DNA from: an uncultured Oscillospiraceae bacterium
GTDB taxonomy: Bacteria; Bacillota; Clostridia; Oscillospirales; Ruminococcaceae
Direction of reading: 5' to 3'
DNA length: 6,108 bases
NCBI GenBank assembly: GCA_900556525.1
Contig: USOZ01000117.1
Span: forward strand, 1-6,108
Shown: positions 1 to 5,230 of the stretch, one piece after another
Position numbering within the stretch: position 1 is the first letter of the stretch
How the letters are laid out: each line of letters starts with the position of its first letter
Program-made: the position numbers and the translations under genes
The notes under the pieces: model-generated
What the model saw: the letters and a program-made list of their open reading frames with translations, nothing else
The model's database searches: none
Told to the model about the DNA's origin: nothing

Positions 1-24
1 TAATTTATGTGCATATTGGAATTG

Positions 25-180
25 TTATAAATCAATATAATAGCTTCTTGTCAGACCCTCGTTAAGAAAATCGTTCTTCTCGTAGAAGCGCCGGGCGACT
101 GTATTTGTGAGCGCTGTGTCGGTATCAAATCTGCGTATCCCTTTTGGGTCGAATGTATTGACAAGCGCCTGTTGTAAAGC
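25..180 (-). pseudogene. C-terminal remnant of a GNAT acetyltransferase
   Basis: The minus strand encodes about 45-50 residues that look like the end of a GNAT N-acetyltransferase. They include FDTDTALTN, then ARRFYEKNDF, then NEGLTRSYYIDL and a TAA stop at 25-27. In GNAT proteins this pattern is the last beta strand, the N-x-x-A-x-x-F-Y-E-K helix and the closing strand of the acetyl-CoA fold. The reading frame stays open further upstream, but there it runs antisense through the promoter and coding region of the exchanger gene. The residues upstream of roughly position 180 no longer look like the family, and motif A, which binds acetyl-CoA, is missing. I infer a decayed fragment left by deletion or by insertion of the neighbouring gene. 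It is unlikely to be expressed as an active enzyme. The exact upstream limit of homology is uncertain. Confidence 0.65.
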
Positions 181-186
181 TATAAT
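158..186 (+). promoter_or_regulatory. Consensus sigma-A promoter of the exchanger gene
   Basis: TTGACA at 158-163 and TATAAT at 181-186 are separated by exactly 17 bases, a perfect match to the housekeeping consensus. Transcription would begin near 193, giving a short leader with GGAGG at 206-210, six bases before the ATG at 217. The -35 box lies inside the antisense GNAT remnant. No operator-like repeat is visible, so expression is probably constitutive. Confidence 0.85.
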
Positions 187-216
187 AATAAAGGAATAAA
201 TTTGCGGAGGTAATTC

Positions 217-1221
217 ATGGATATTTTTATTGATATTGCGCTGCTGGTCGTTGGATTTGTACTGCTGATAAAAGGCGCGGATTTTTTTGTTGACGGGGCG
301 TCTTCTCTCGCTAAAAAGCTGAGAGTTCCGTCGCTTATAGTCGGACTTACGATAGTAGCTCTCGGGACAAGCACTCCCGAACTCGCCGTAAGCATCACCG
401 CTTCTGCGGGCGGGCAAAACTCAATGGCTGTCAGCAACGTAATCGGCTCGAATATTTTCAATCTGCTCGTTGTTTTGGGCGTATGCGCGCTGATTGCGCC
501 GCTAGGAGTAACAAAAGACATACTTCGTCGCGATTATCCCGTGTCGATTTTCGCGTCTGTAGTCTTTTTCGGAATGTTGCTGTTTTTCGGAACTTCGGGT
601 GAAATAACGTTCTGGGAAGCTCTTGTGTTGGTTATTCTTATGGTGGGATATGTGACGTGGACGGTTGTTTCGGCGCTGAAAAACCGAATCTCGTCTGACG
701 AAAATGCGGCTGAAAAACCGTTTGTCTGGTGGAAATGTGCGCTTTGCCTGATCGGCGGCGTTGCTGCGATAATTTTCGGCGGCGATATGGTAGTTGATCA
801 TGCTTCTTCGCTCGGAAGAATGGTCGGTATGAGCGAAAGCCTTGTGGGACTGACGATATGTGCGGTCGGAACTTCGCTGCCCGAGCTTGTCACTTCGATA
901 ACCGCTTCAAGAAAAGGCGAAAACGATATGGCGATAGGGAACGTTGTCGGTTCAAATATACTGAATATTTTGTGTATTCTCGGCGTTTCGGGCGTTATTT
1001 CGCCTATTACGATAACGGGAACGGAACTGGCATATTCGCTTGTTGATTTTGCACTTTACATTGTTATTTGCTTGATTGCCTATGTGTTCTGCGTTACAGG
1101 AAGAAAAATAAACAGAGCCGAGGGCGGCGTGCTTGTCGTATTTTACATAGCTTACATGGCTTATGCTATAGTTCGCGATAATATGGGTGTGGATCCGATA
1201 ATGACGCTTATCGGGCAGTAA
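217..1221 (+). CDS. CaCA-family sodium/calcium exchanger (YrbG-like)
   Basis: This 334-residue integral membrane protein belongs to the calcium/cation antiporter family, which uses the sodium or proton gradient to export calcium across the cytoplasmic membrane. Both diagnostic alpha repeats are present. Alpha-1 has GTSTPEL at residues 50-56 and SNVIGSNIFN at 73-82. Alpha-2 has GTSLPEL at 218-224 and GNVVGSNILN at 241-250. By analogy with archaeal NCX, Glu55 and Glu223 would be the central cation ligands. The two halves are inverted homologous bundles joined by a hydrophilic stretch around residues 155-170, and about ten hydrophobic segments are visible. The length is typical of prokaryotic exchangers, so the gene looks intact. 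The ATG at 217 follows GGAGG by six bases. The family call is firm; the exact ion preference cannot be read from sequence. Confidence 0.93.
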   Translation: MDIFIDIALLVVGFVLLIKGADFFVDGASSLAKKLRVPSLIVGLTIVALGTSTPELAVSITASAGGQNSMAVSNVIGSNIFNLLVVLGVCALIAPLGVTKDILRRDYPVSIFASVVFFGMLLFFGTSGEITFWEALVLVILMVGYVTWTVVSALKNRISSDENAAEKPFVWWKCALCLIGGVAAIIFGGDMVVDHASSLGRMVGMSESLVGLTICAVGTSLPELVTSITASRKGENDMAIGNVVGSNILNILCILGVSGVISPITITGTELAYSLVDFALYIVICLIAYVFCVTGRKINRAEGGVLVVFYIAYMAYAIVRDNMGVDPIMTLIGQ

Positions 1222-1300
1222 GTTCGTTCGCGATTTATTCAGCGCTTCTTTATAGATATGGCAATTAAATGCAAACACTTACAAATAGGGGAAATTTATA

Positions 1301-2296
1301 ATGAAAGTAATGGAATTCAGCGAAGAAACAAAGCAGGACCATGTAACGCCAAAGTGGGCGAAATATATGAGCGAAAGCGACTTTATCAGTTATATGCCCT
1401 CTTATTCGGGCGGAAAATATCTTGATCTGTTTGAAGAAAAGAAATGCGTCAGAAACGGTTCTGCGAAACCATTTGACGAAATCACATATTATCTTTGTGA
1501 GCCGATGAAAAACGGTATGGACGCAAGGAAAAAATATCCTCTGCTCGTGTTCATTCACGGTGCTTCAAACGCGCTTGACGGGAGAAAGTGCATTGGACAC
1601 AGCGGAGCGGAAATGTTCGCTTCGCAAGAATATCAGGAAAAAATGGGCGGAGCGTTCGTTCTTGTGCCGCTTGCAAATGAAAGAAAAAATGAAAAAGGAG
1701 AGCTGGCGGACAGTTGGTGTTTTGAATATGTTCCGCTGGTAAAGCAGGCTATTGACGAAACGCTCGGCAAGTATAAGGACAGCATATCGGGTGTTTTTGT
1801 TATCGGCGGAAGCAGCGGGGGAAGTATGTCATGGGCTATGATAGAGGCATATCCCGATTTTTTCACAGGCGCAATACCCGTATCAACTGATTATATCCCC
1901 TCGTCCGCTGTGCTGGGCGAACTCCGGAAAAATAATGTAAAAATATTTTATGCGGTCGGAAGGCATGATGAATTCGGTCTTTTTAGCGACAAGGTCATTT
2001 CAAGGATCGACGAGCTGAACAGCTATGATAACATCACCTGCTTTTTTCCCGAATGGGTACGAAACGGGGATAAGGGAATCGCTTCATTGTATTTCGGGAT
2101 CGAAATGGGGCAGCATTGTATAATAACACAAATTCAGGCGGATTTAATGTACGACGACAACACGCCGTATTGCGAAGCTCTGCCGAACGGCGTTACAGGC
2201 TGGATAAAGTCGGCTGCGCTTTCGGCAGGGGCGGCAAGCCCGAGGCTTGTAAATGCGAAAGAAAATGATTTTTTTGAAAATATCCGCGTTCTATAA
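1301..2296 (+). CDS. Alpha/beta hydrolase, PHB-depolymerase/feruloyl-esterase-like
   Basis: The 331-residue protein has the layout of a serine hydrolase of the alpha/beta fold, probably an esterase or peptidase-like enzyme. Strand YPLLVFIHG (79-87) carries the oxyanion HG. The nucleophile elbow is GGSSGG at 169-174, with Ser171 the likely nucleophile. The likely acid is Asp223 in GRHDEF, and the likely base is His272 in MGQHC. No signal peptide is visible, so it should act in the cytoplasm; the substrate is unknown. The start is supported by AGGGG at 1287-1291, nine bases before the ATG. The gene lies 79 bp after the exchanger with no clear terminator between, so cotranscription is possible. 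Its last 44 bases overlap the next gene, and its final residues (RLVNAKENDF) do not look like a hydrolase end but like the first strand of a GNAT domain. The real C-terminus may therefore be altered by a frameshift in the T7 run at 2269-2275. Confidence 0.8.
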   Translation: MKVMEFSEETKQDHVTPKWAKYMSESDFISYMPSYSGGKYLDLFEEKKCVRNGSAKPFDEITYYLCEPMKNGMDARKKYPLLVFIHGASNALDGRKCIGHSGAEMFASQEYQEKMGGAFVLVPLANERKNEKGELADSWCFEYVPLVKQAIDETLGKYKDSISGVFVIGGSSGGSMSWAMIEAYPDFFTGAIPVSTDYIPSSAVLGELRKNNVKIFYAVGRHDEFGLFSDKVISRIDELNSYDNITCFFPEWVRNGDKGIASLYFGIEMGQHCIITQIQADLMYDDNTPYCEALPNGVTGWIKSAALSAGAASPRLVNAKENDFFENIRVL

Positions 2297-2762
2297 ATAT
2301 GTTATCGACAATACCGAAAACATGGCTGAATATGTGCGCTGGGATTATGACAGACACCCTACGGATGAAATGATAATCGGCTACATTAACGGCGGATATA
2401 TGTATTACACCGAGGAAAACAGGGAGCTAACCTCCGCCGTTGCCGTAACACCGTTTCAGGGCGAGGATTATCATTCTGTGGAATGGAACATTGACGCAGG
2501 CGACGATGAAATTTCGGTTGTGCATATTCTTTGTATCAGTCCGAAGAAACAGAAATGCGGATTTGCAAAGTCTGTTATGAATGAGATAATTTCAATGGCA
2601 AGGGAAGCGGGCAAAAAGGCTGTCCGTCTGGACGCGCTTTGCTGCAATAAACCCGCCCACAAGCTGTGCGAGTCGCTCGATTTTAAGAAATGCGGCTGTC
2701 AGACGTGGTTTGCCGATAATACAGGTTGGATCGATTTCTTTTTGTATGAATTTTTATGCTGA
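2253..2762 (+). CDS. GNAT-family N-acetyltransferase
   Basis: The 169-residue protein is a GNAT acetyltransferase, which transfers acetyl from acetyl-CoA to an amine; the substrate is not predictable. Motif A is VVHILCISPKKQKCGFAKS (residues 89-107), with the Q-x-x-G-x-A pyrophosphate loop at 100-105. It is followed by KAVRLDALCCNKPAHKLCE (122-140), the conserved strand and the N-x-x-A helix. The YKYVIDNTENM and WDYDRHPTDEM stretches near the N-terminus match a subgroup of clostridial GNATs. A GAGG sits seven bases before the ATG at 2253, and a second ATG at 2265 is possible. Either start gives a first strand that looks short. The missing piece appears in the hydrolase frame immediately upstream, on the other side of a T7 run. 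Removing one T would join both reading frames into a single 486-residue hydrolase-GNAT protein. Confidence 0.82.
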   Translation: MRKKMIFLKISAFYKYVIDNTENMAEYVRWDYDRHPTDEMIIGYINGGYMYYTEENRELTSAVAVTPFQGEDYHSVEWNIDAGDDEISVVHILCISPKKQKCGFAKSVMNEIISMAREAGKKAVRLDALCCNKPAHKLCESLDFKKCGCQTWFADNTGWIDFFLYEFLC

Positions 2763-2833
2763 AAACGGCAATGCTGCTGCGGGAAAGCTGTTTTTATATA
2801 ATGGTATAAACTGCCGCTGTTAAAGAAAATATT

Positions 2834-2866
2834 AAAACCACTCTTTCTATGTGAATGAGTGGTTTT
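2834..2866. terminator. Bidirectional intrinsic terminator between convergent genes
   Basis: AAAACCACTC (2834-2843) and GAGTGGTTTT (2857-2866) form a perfect 10-bp stem with a 13-base loop. On the plus strand the stem ends in TTTT followed by GTTATATT. On the minus strand it ends in TTTT followed by AATATTTTCTTT. It can therefore stop both the acetyltransferase transcript and the opposing operon. The remaining bases of the 150-bp gap (2763-2912) show nothing else convincing. Confidence 0.85.
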
Positions 2867-2911
2867 GTTATATTCTTCATACGGGCGTTTTTTCGGAGCG
2901 GCGCATTAACC

Positions 2912-2931
2912 CCTATCCATACCTATCCATA
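2912..2931. repeat. 10-bp perfect tandem duplication at a stop codon
   Basis: CCTATCCATA occurs twice in direct succession (2912-2921 and 2922-2931). It covers the last codons and the TAG stop of the minus-strand gene, so it shifts the frame at the end: with one copy the protein would end MDRG and stop at TAA, instead of MDRYG and TAG. The effect is a small change at the C-terminus. Confidence 0.9.
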
Positions 2932-3755
2932 ATACAAACCATATCGGTAAATGTATTTCTTGGTTCGTTATAATAAACTGTACCCTTTATATTAAGCGCA
3001 ATGTGGAGATATGGATTTGCGACATACCAATAAGGAAAATTAAGCGCAAAGTACTCATAGTCGCCGATATTTTTATCTTTCGAGGCGCCCAGCGTACTGT
3101 TTATAATAAGCTCCTCGTCGGCTAAATACAGAAAATATCGAACGCGGGCGAACCCCTCGTTTGCAGTAATCGCGGAAAGTCCCGCTGCGAGCTTTTCGTT
3201 CAGCGCTTGGCGGTCGGGATATTTATCGGGGAGGTACAGCACCAATTCGTTGTATGAATTTTCTTCGCCGAATTTCAGCAGAATCTCTTCAATGTTGTCC
3301 TTATCAAGACGCACATTGAAATCGCGCAGAAGCATTGTCGGACGGACATCGGGAATACTGCCGTTGGAACAGCAGCGAAACTCCGCAAAGGTCACCTCAA
3401 CTCCGCATTTTTCGCTGAAATGCTCTGCGATAATTTCGCCGAGTTCTTTTGATTGAGCGTTGTCGTAAAAATTGCCGTCGCTTCGCTGAACAACGACCGT
3501 CTTATCATTGCGCCGAAAAATTGCAAGGTCGGGATAAACGGTTTTAGAGCCGTTGCCAAGAATATCGCGCTGTGAGTAGGTGTAACTCATGCGCGAATAA
3601 ACGCAGTCTGTTATCCGCCATTTTTCGCCGTACTTTTCGGAAAGATACTTCGCCGCATTACCCGCCAAAATCAATTTCTGAGGAATTTGAAAAACAAATA
3701 TAGCGGCAATAGCGGCTATCGCACAAATGGCTGAAATAATTATACGCTTTTTCAT
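2913..3755 (-). CDS. Membrane-anchored protein of unknown function
   Basis: I do not recognise this 280-residue protein. It starts MKKR followed by a single hydrophobic segment (about residues 5-23), consistent with an uncleaved signal anchor; no convincing lipobox or signal peptidase site is seen. The rest is soluble and mixed alpha/beta, presumably exposed outside the membrane. It begins with a region containing KYLSEKYGEKWRITD (36-50), a pattern seen in small secreted Firmicutes proteins of unknown function. Cysteines occur at 51, 117, 128, 129 and 274. An aromatic-rich stretch at 233-262 (YEYFALNFPYWYV and following) could be a hydrophobic interaction surface. AAGGAG at 3764-3769, eight bases before the ATG, supports the start. 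It lies 45 bp downstream of the HXXEE gene on the same strand and is probably cotranscribed. The stop codon lies in a 10-bp tandem duplication. Confidence 0.75.
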   Translation of the reverse strand: MKKRIIISAICAIAAIAAIFVFQIPQKLILAGNAAKYLSEKYGEKWRITDCVYSRMSYTYSQRDILGNGSKTVYPDLAIFRRNDKTVVVQRSDGNFYDNAQSKELGEIIAEHFSEKCGVEVTFAEFRCCSNGSIPDVRPTMLLRDFNVRLDKDNIEEILLKFGEENSYNELVLYLPDKYPDRQALNEKLAAGLSAITANEGFARVRYFLYLADEELIINSTLGASKDKNIGDYEYFALNFPYWYVANPYLHIALNIKGTVYYNEPRNTFTDMVCIMDRYG

Positions 3756-3800
3756 GTTTCATTCTCCTTTTCATCTTTCGTTAAATGGAGTATCATTTTA

Positions 3801-4319
3801 TCAAATTTCATTGCTGTACCTCTTTAAATATTTTGAAAAGTTTCTCATCAGCATATGTGCAAAAGCAAGATTGAATGCAATGACAGAAATTCCTATAAAA
3901 CTGTAAGAGAGCACTTGATAAAATGAATATTCAAGTAAACATATACTTTTGTAAATCACATACACGCTTATAGGTAAAGCAATGATACTTGTGATTAAAC
4001 AAGGTATGTACTTCCTTATCACGATAGATTGTCCAATATGTATTAGAAAGTGAAGTGTACAGCCAATAAATCCTCCTATCCATAATCCATACCAATTTGT
4101 AAATATGGATATTATGCAAAGTGAAATACATAACAGCAATTCTTCAAATACAGCAAGAGCAAAGCCCTCCGAAGATGTCTGCTCGTATTGTCTTATAATT
4201 TTAGGATACTTTTCCCTAAGAAATTTTTGGTTATGATTCAACCACGGAATAAAACCTATTATTTCTTCCATATCGTGAAATATAAACAATAACGGAAATA
4301 GCCAGACATATGATAACAT
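3801..4319 (-). CDS. HXXEE domain-containing membrane protein
   Basis: The 172-residue protein is very hydrophobic, with about five membrane segments. It carries the namesake motif of the HXXEE family as HDMEE at residues 15-19. Further conserved-looking polar residues lie in or near membrane segments: FEE at 58-60, H-F-L-I-H at 90-94, and N150 with H155 in FNLAFAH. The biochemical role of the family is unknown. The His/Glu set resembles a buried metal site, which is my inference. AGGGG lies just upstream of the ATG at 4319, and a good promoter lies about 100 bases further upstream. Its GC content is near 33%, against 45-48% in samples of the exchanger and of the downstream gene, which suggests recent acquisition. 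It is followed after 45 bp by the anchored protein gene and probably heads that operon. Confidence 0.8.
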   Translation of the reverse strand: MLSYVWLFPLLFIFHDMEEIIGFIPWLNHNQKFLREKYPKIIRQYEQTSSEGFALAVFEELLLCISLCIISIFTNWYGLWIGGFIGCTLHFLIHIGQSIVIRKYIPCLITSIIALPISVYVIYKSICLLEYSFYQVLSYSFIGISVIAFNLAFAHMLMRNFSKYLKRYSNEI

Positions 4320-4418
4320 AATTTTTCCCCTTTCCTGTCCGTCCTTTAGAGATATAGCAAAAAGTAAACACTTGTAACCTTTGCGACTGTATGCTCAAAG
4401 TTCACCCTGTCGGTTAAG

Positions 4419-4447
4419 ATTATACCATAATTATTTGAGATTGTCCA
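4419..4447 (-). promoter_or_regulatory. Promoter of the HXXEE operon
   Basis: On the minus strand, TGGACA (4447-4442) and TATAAT (4424-4419) are separated by 17 bases. The -10 is preceded by TGG, making an extended -10. Transcription would start near 4412, leaving a leader of about 93 bases before the ATG at 4319. No terminator-like structure or known riboswitch was recognised in that leader. Confidence 0.75.
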
Positions 4448-4513
4448 TTGTTTTTGCAACTTATCGGTTATAACAATATAGTTTTTTTTACTTCCGAATA
4501 TCAAAATTGCTTC

Positions 4514-4579
4514 TTATGAAATAAATGCAGGAAATAATGGACGGCAGAAAATCGCGTGAAGCGCTTTGCCGTTTCATAA
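4514..4579. repeat. Nested palindrome in intergenic DNA
   Basis: TTATGAA (4514-4520) is complementary to TTCATAA (4573-4579). Inside it, ACGGCA (4541-4546) is complementary to TGCCGT (4567-4572), and CGC/GCG pairs close the inner loop. The outer and inner stems nest without overlap apart from a 20-base asymmetric bulge. No T-run follows, so it does not look like a terminator. It could be an interspersed REP-like sequence or the decayed end of a mobile element. No gene is supported here. Confidence 0.45.
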
Positions 4580-4618
4580 AACGCCTTTGGGCTTGTGTGC
4601 AAAGTGCAAAAAATCTAG

Positions 4619-4779
4619 GGAAGTACTGAATAAATCGTGGCACGCATCTTGCTTGCATATTTTCCGCCTGATTGCACGAAAACTCCTTGAAATACATCAA
4701 GTATTCCTGCGTCGTTTTCATACAATTAAACGAAAAATCTGTCTGCGCAATCTGCATACTCGATTTAATCAGTGCTTCC
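4619..4779. mobile_element. 161-bp MITE with 19-bp terminal inverted repeats
   Basis: The left end (4619-4637) begins GGAAGTACTG and ends AAATCG. The reverse complement of the right end (4761-4779) reads GGAAGCACTG and ends AAATCG. The two ends match at 17 of 19 positions, and weaker similarity continues inward with one indel. CTAG flanks both sides (4615-4618 and 4780-4783), consistent with a 4-bp target duplication. GGAAG ends and CTAG/YTAR targets are known for the IS5 group, so a non-autonomous IS5-like relative is my inference. The interior carries no credible gene. CTAG is palindromic, so it could equally be part of the terminal repeat. The element sits upstream of the CRISPR promoters and brings no recognisable transposase. 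Confidence 0.75.
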
Positions 4780-4801
4780 CTAGGTTGTGTCAAAAATGGC
4801 A

Positions 4802-4830
4802 TTGACAAAATATGCATATAATGTTACAAT
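4802..4830 (+). promoter_or_regulatory. Possible promoter next to the MITE
   Basis: TTGACA (4802-4807) and TACAAT (4825-4830) are spaced by 17 bases on the plus strand. A TATAAT at 4817-4822 is too close to that -35 to be its partner. The region is AT-rich, so chance matches are likely, and no gene follows directly. The stretch 4831-4938 shows only AT-rich sequence with no gene or clear structure. Confidence 0.35.
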
Positions 4831-4938
4831 TACGAAAAAACCTTGCGTTTGTTGTATTGAACTTCGTTTTAATTTTAAGATTATTATACTTTTTTACCAA
4901 AAAATATTGTGTTTTTGCATAGTTTTGCATTGTCATTA

Positions 4939-4967
4939 TTGACAAACAGAAAAAAATATAATATTAT
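4939..4967 (+). promoter_or_regulatory. Plus-strand promoter upstream of the tracrRNA terminator
   Basis: TTGACA (4939-4944) and TATTAT (4962-4967) are separated by 17 bases, the same architecture as the tracrRNA promoter. Transcription would start near 4974. The product would either stop at the hairpin 5080-5104, making a small RNA of about 130 nt, or read through into cas9 antisense to the whole tracrRNA. A TATAAT at 4957-4962 overlaps but has poor spacing. Confidence 0.55.
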
Positions 4968-4973
4968 ATAAGT

Positions 4974-5106
4974 AAAGTAACACGTGTGCTTTCTGTGCTA
5001 AATATCGGACTGAAAACATATGTGATGGTAATTATACAGACGGTGAATTATTGAAGCGATACTCATTTTTAAAAAATAAAAAAGACCTCAAAATGAGGCC
5101 TTTTAA
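4974..5106 (+). ncRNA. Candidate small RNA or attenuated cas9 leader
   Basis: A good plus-strand promoter at 4939-4967 is followed by about 130 bases with no credible reading frame and then a hairpin with a short T-run. The longest short frame begins with ATG near 5025, has nine codons and lacks a ribosome site. CTCATTTT (5062-5069) can pair with AAAATGAG (5090-5097), which would compete with the terminator stem, an arrangement like an antiterminator. Neither a family nor a function is recognised. The evidence is only the promoter and terminator. Confidence 0.35.
5070..5104 (-). terminator. Intrinsic terminator of the tracrRNA, possibly bidirectional
   Basis: The stem is AAAAG-A-CCTCA (5080-5090), loop AAA, TGAGG-C-CTTTT (5094-5104). 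Read as minus-strand RNA the central pair is G-U and the stem is followed by a long U-rich tract. Read as plus-strand RNA it is an A-C mismatch with only four Us. The structure therefore favours minus-strand termination, at the end of the tracrRNA, with weaker activity on the plus strand. Confidence 0.85.
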
Positions 5107-5196
5107 TTACACACACTGTGTAGTCGCATAAGCGACGATTTGAATAAATTCTTATTTGAACTCGTAGTGCAATTTCATAGGGGAATGAACTTGCAC
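5072..5196 (-). ncRNA. tracrRNA of the type II CRISPR-Cas system
   Basis: A minus-strand transcript of about 120 nt is predicted between the promoter at 5201-5229 and the terminator at 5070-5104. It pairs with the crRNA repeat and forms the Cas9 guide scaffold. The anti-repeat upper strand is CTATGAAATTGCACTAC (5180-5164), followed by the bulge GAGT and the lower-stem strand TCAAAT (5159-5154). This matches the Streptococcus pyogenes order (bulge AAGT, then a lower stem). Three hairpins follow: AATAA/TTATT (5156-5143, nexus position), GTCGC/GCGAC (about 5136-5123) and TACACA/TGTGTA (5122-5108). The terminator closes the RNA. The extreme 5' end is complementary to the anti-repeat itself (see findings). 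Location immediately upstream of and divergent from cas9 fits type II-A loci. Exact ends are inferred, not measured. Confidence 0.85.
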
Positions 5197-5199
5197 TTA

Positions 5200-5230
5200 T
5201 ATAATAACATAAAAACCGGAGGTTGTCAAT
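5200..5230 (+). promoter_or_regulatory. cas9 -10 box and ribosome binding site
   Basis: TATAAT at 5200-5205 is a perfect -10 box on the plus strand and overlaps the tracrRNA -10 (5201-5206) almost completely. No good -35 lies at the right distance (ATAGGG or neighbours), so the promoter may be weak or activator-dependent. The start would be near 5212, giving a leader of under 20 bases. GGAGG at 5218-5222 is eight bases before the ATG at 5231. Confidence 0.55.
5201..5229 (-). promoter_or_regulatory. Promoter of the tracrRNA
   Basis: On the minus strand, TTGACA (5229-5224) and TATTAT (5206-5201) are separated by 17 bases, placing the start near 5196-5194. The -35 lies in the cas9 leader, between its GGAGG site and its ATG, so the cas9 leader is constrained by the tracrRNA promoter. 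Confidence 0.85.

Noticed and set aside
1560..1866. Small open frames on both strands inside the hydrolase gene
   Set aside because: They are out-of-frame shadows within a gene that has full catalytic-triad support.
4488..4817. 109-residue minus-strand open frame spanning the MITE and the nested palindrome
   Set aside because: It crosses both ends of the mobile element, has no convincing ribosome site and resembles no protein I know. The opposite-strand 79-residue frame (4566-4805) fails for the same reasons.
4802..4822. TTGACA paired with TATAAT as one promoter
   Set aside because: The spacer is only nine bases; the weaker TACAAT at 17 bases was kept as a low-confidence candidate instead.
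4912..4930. Short direct repeat of TTTTGCAT as a degenerate CRISPR array
   Set aside because: The units are only about 8 bases with two bases between them, so there is no room for spacers.
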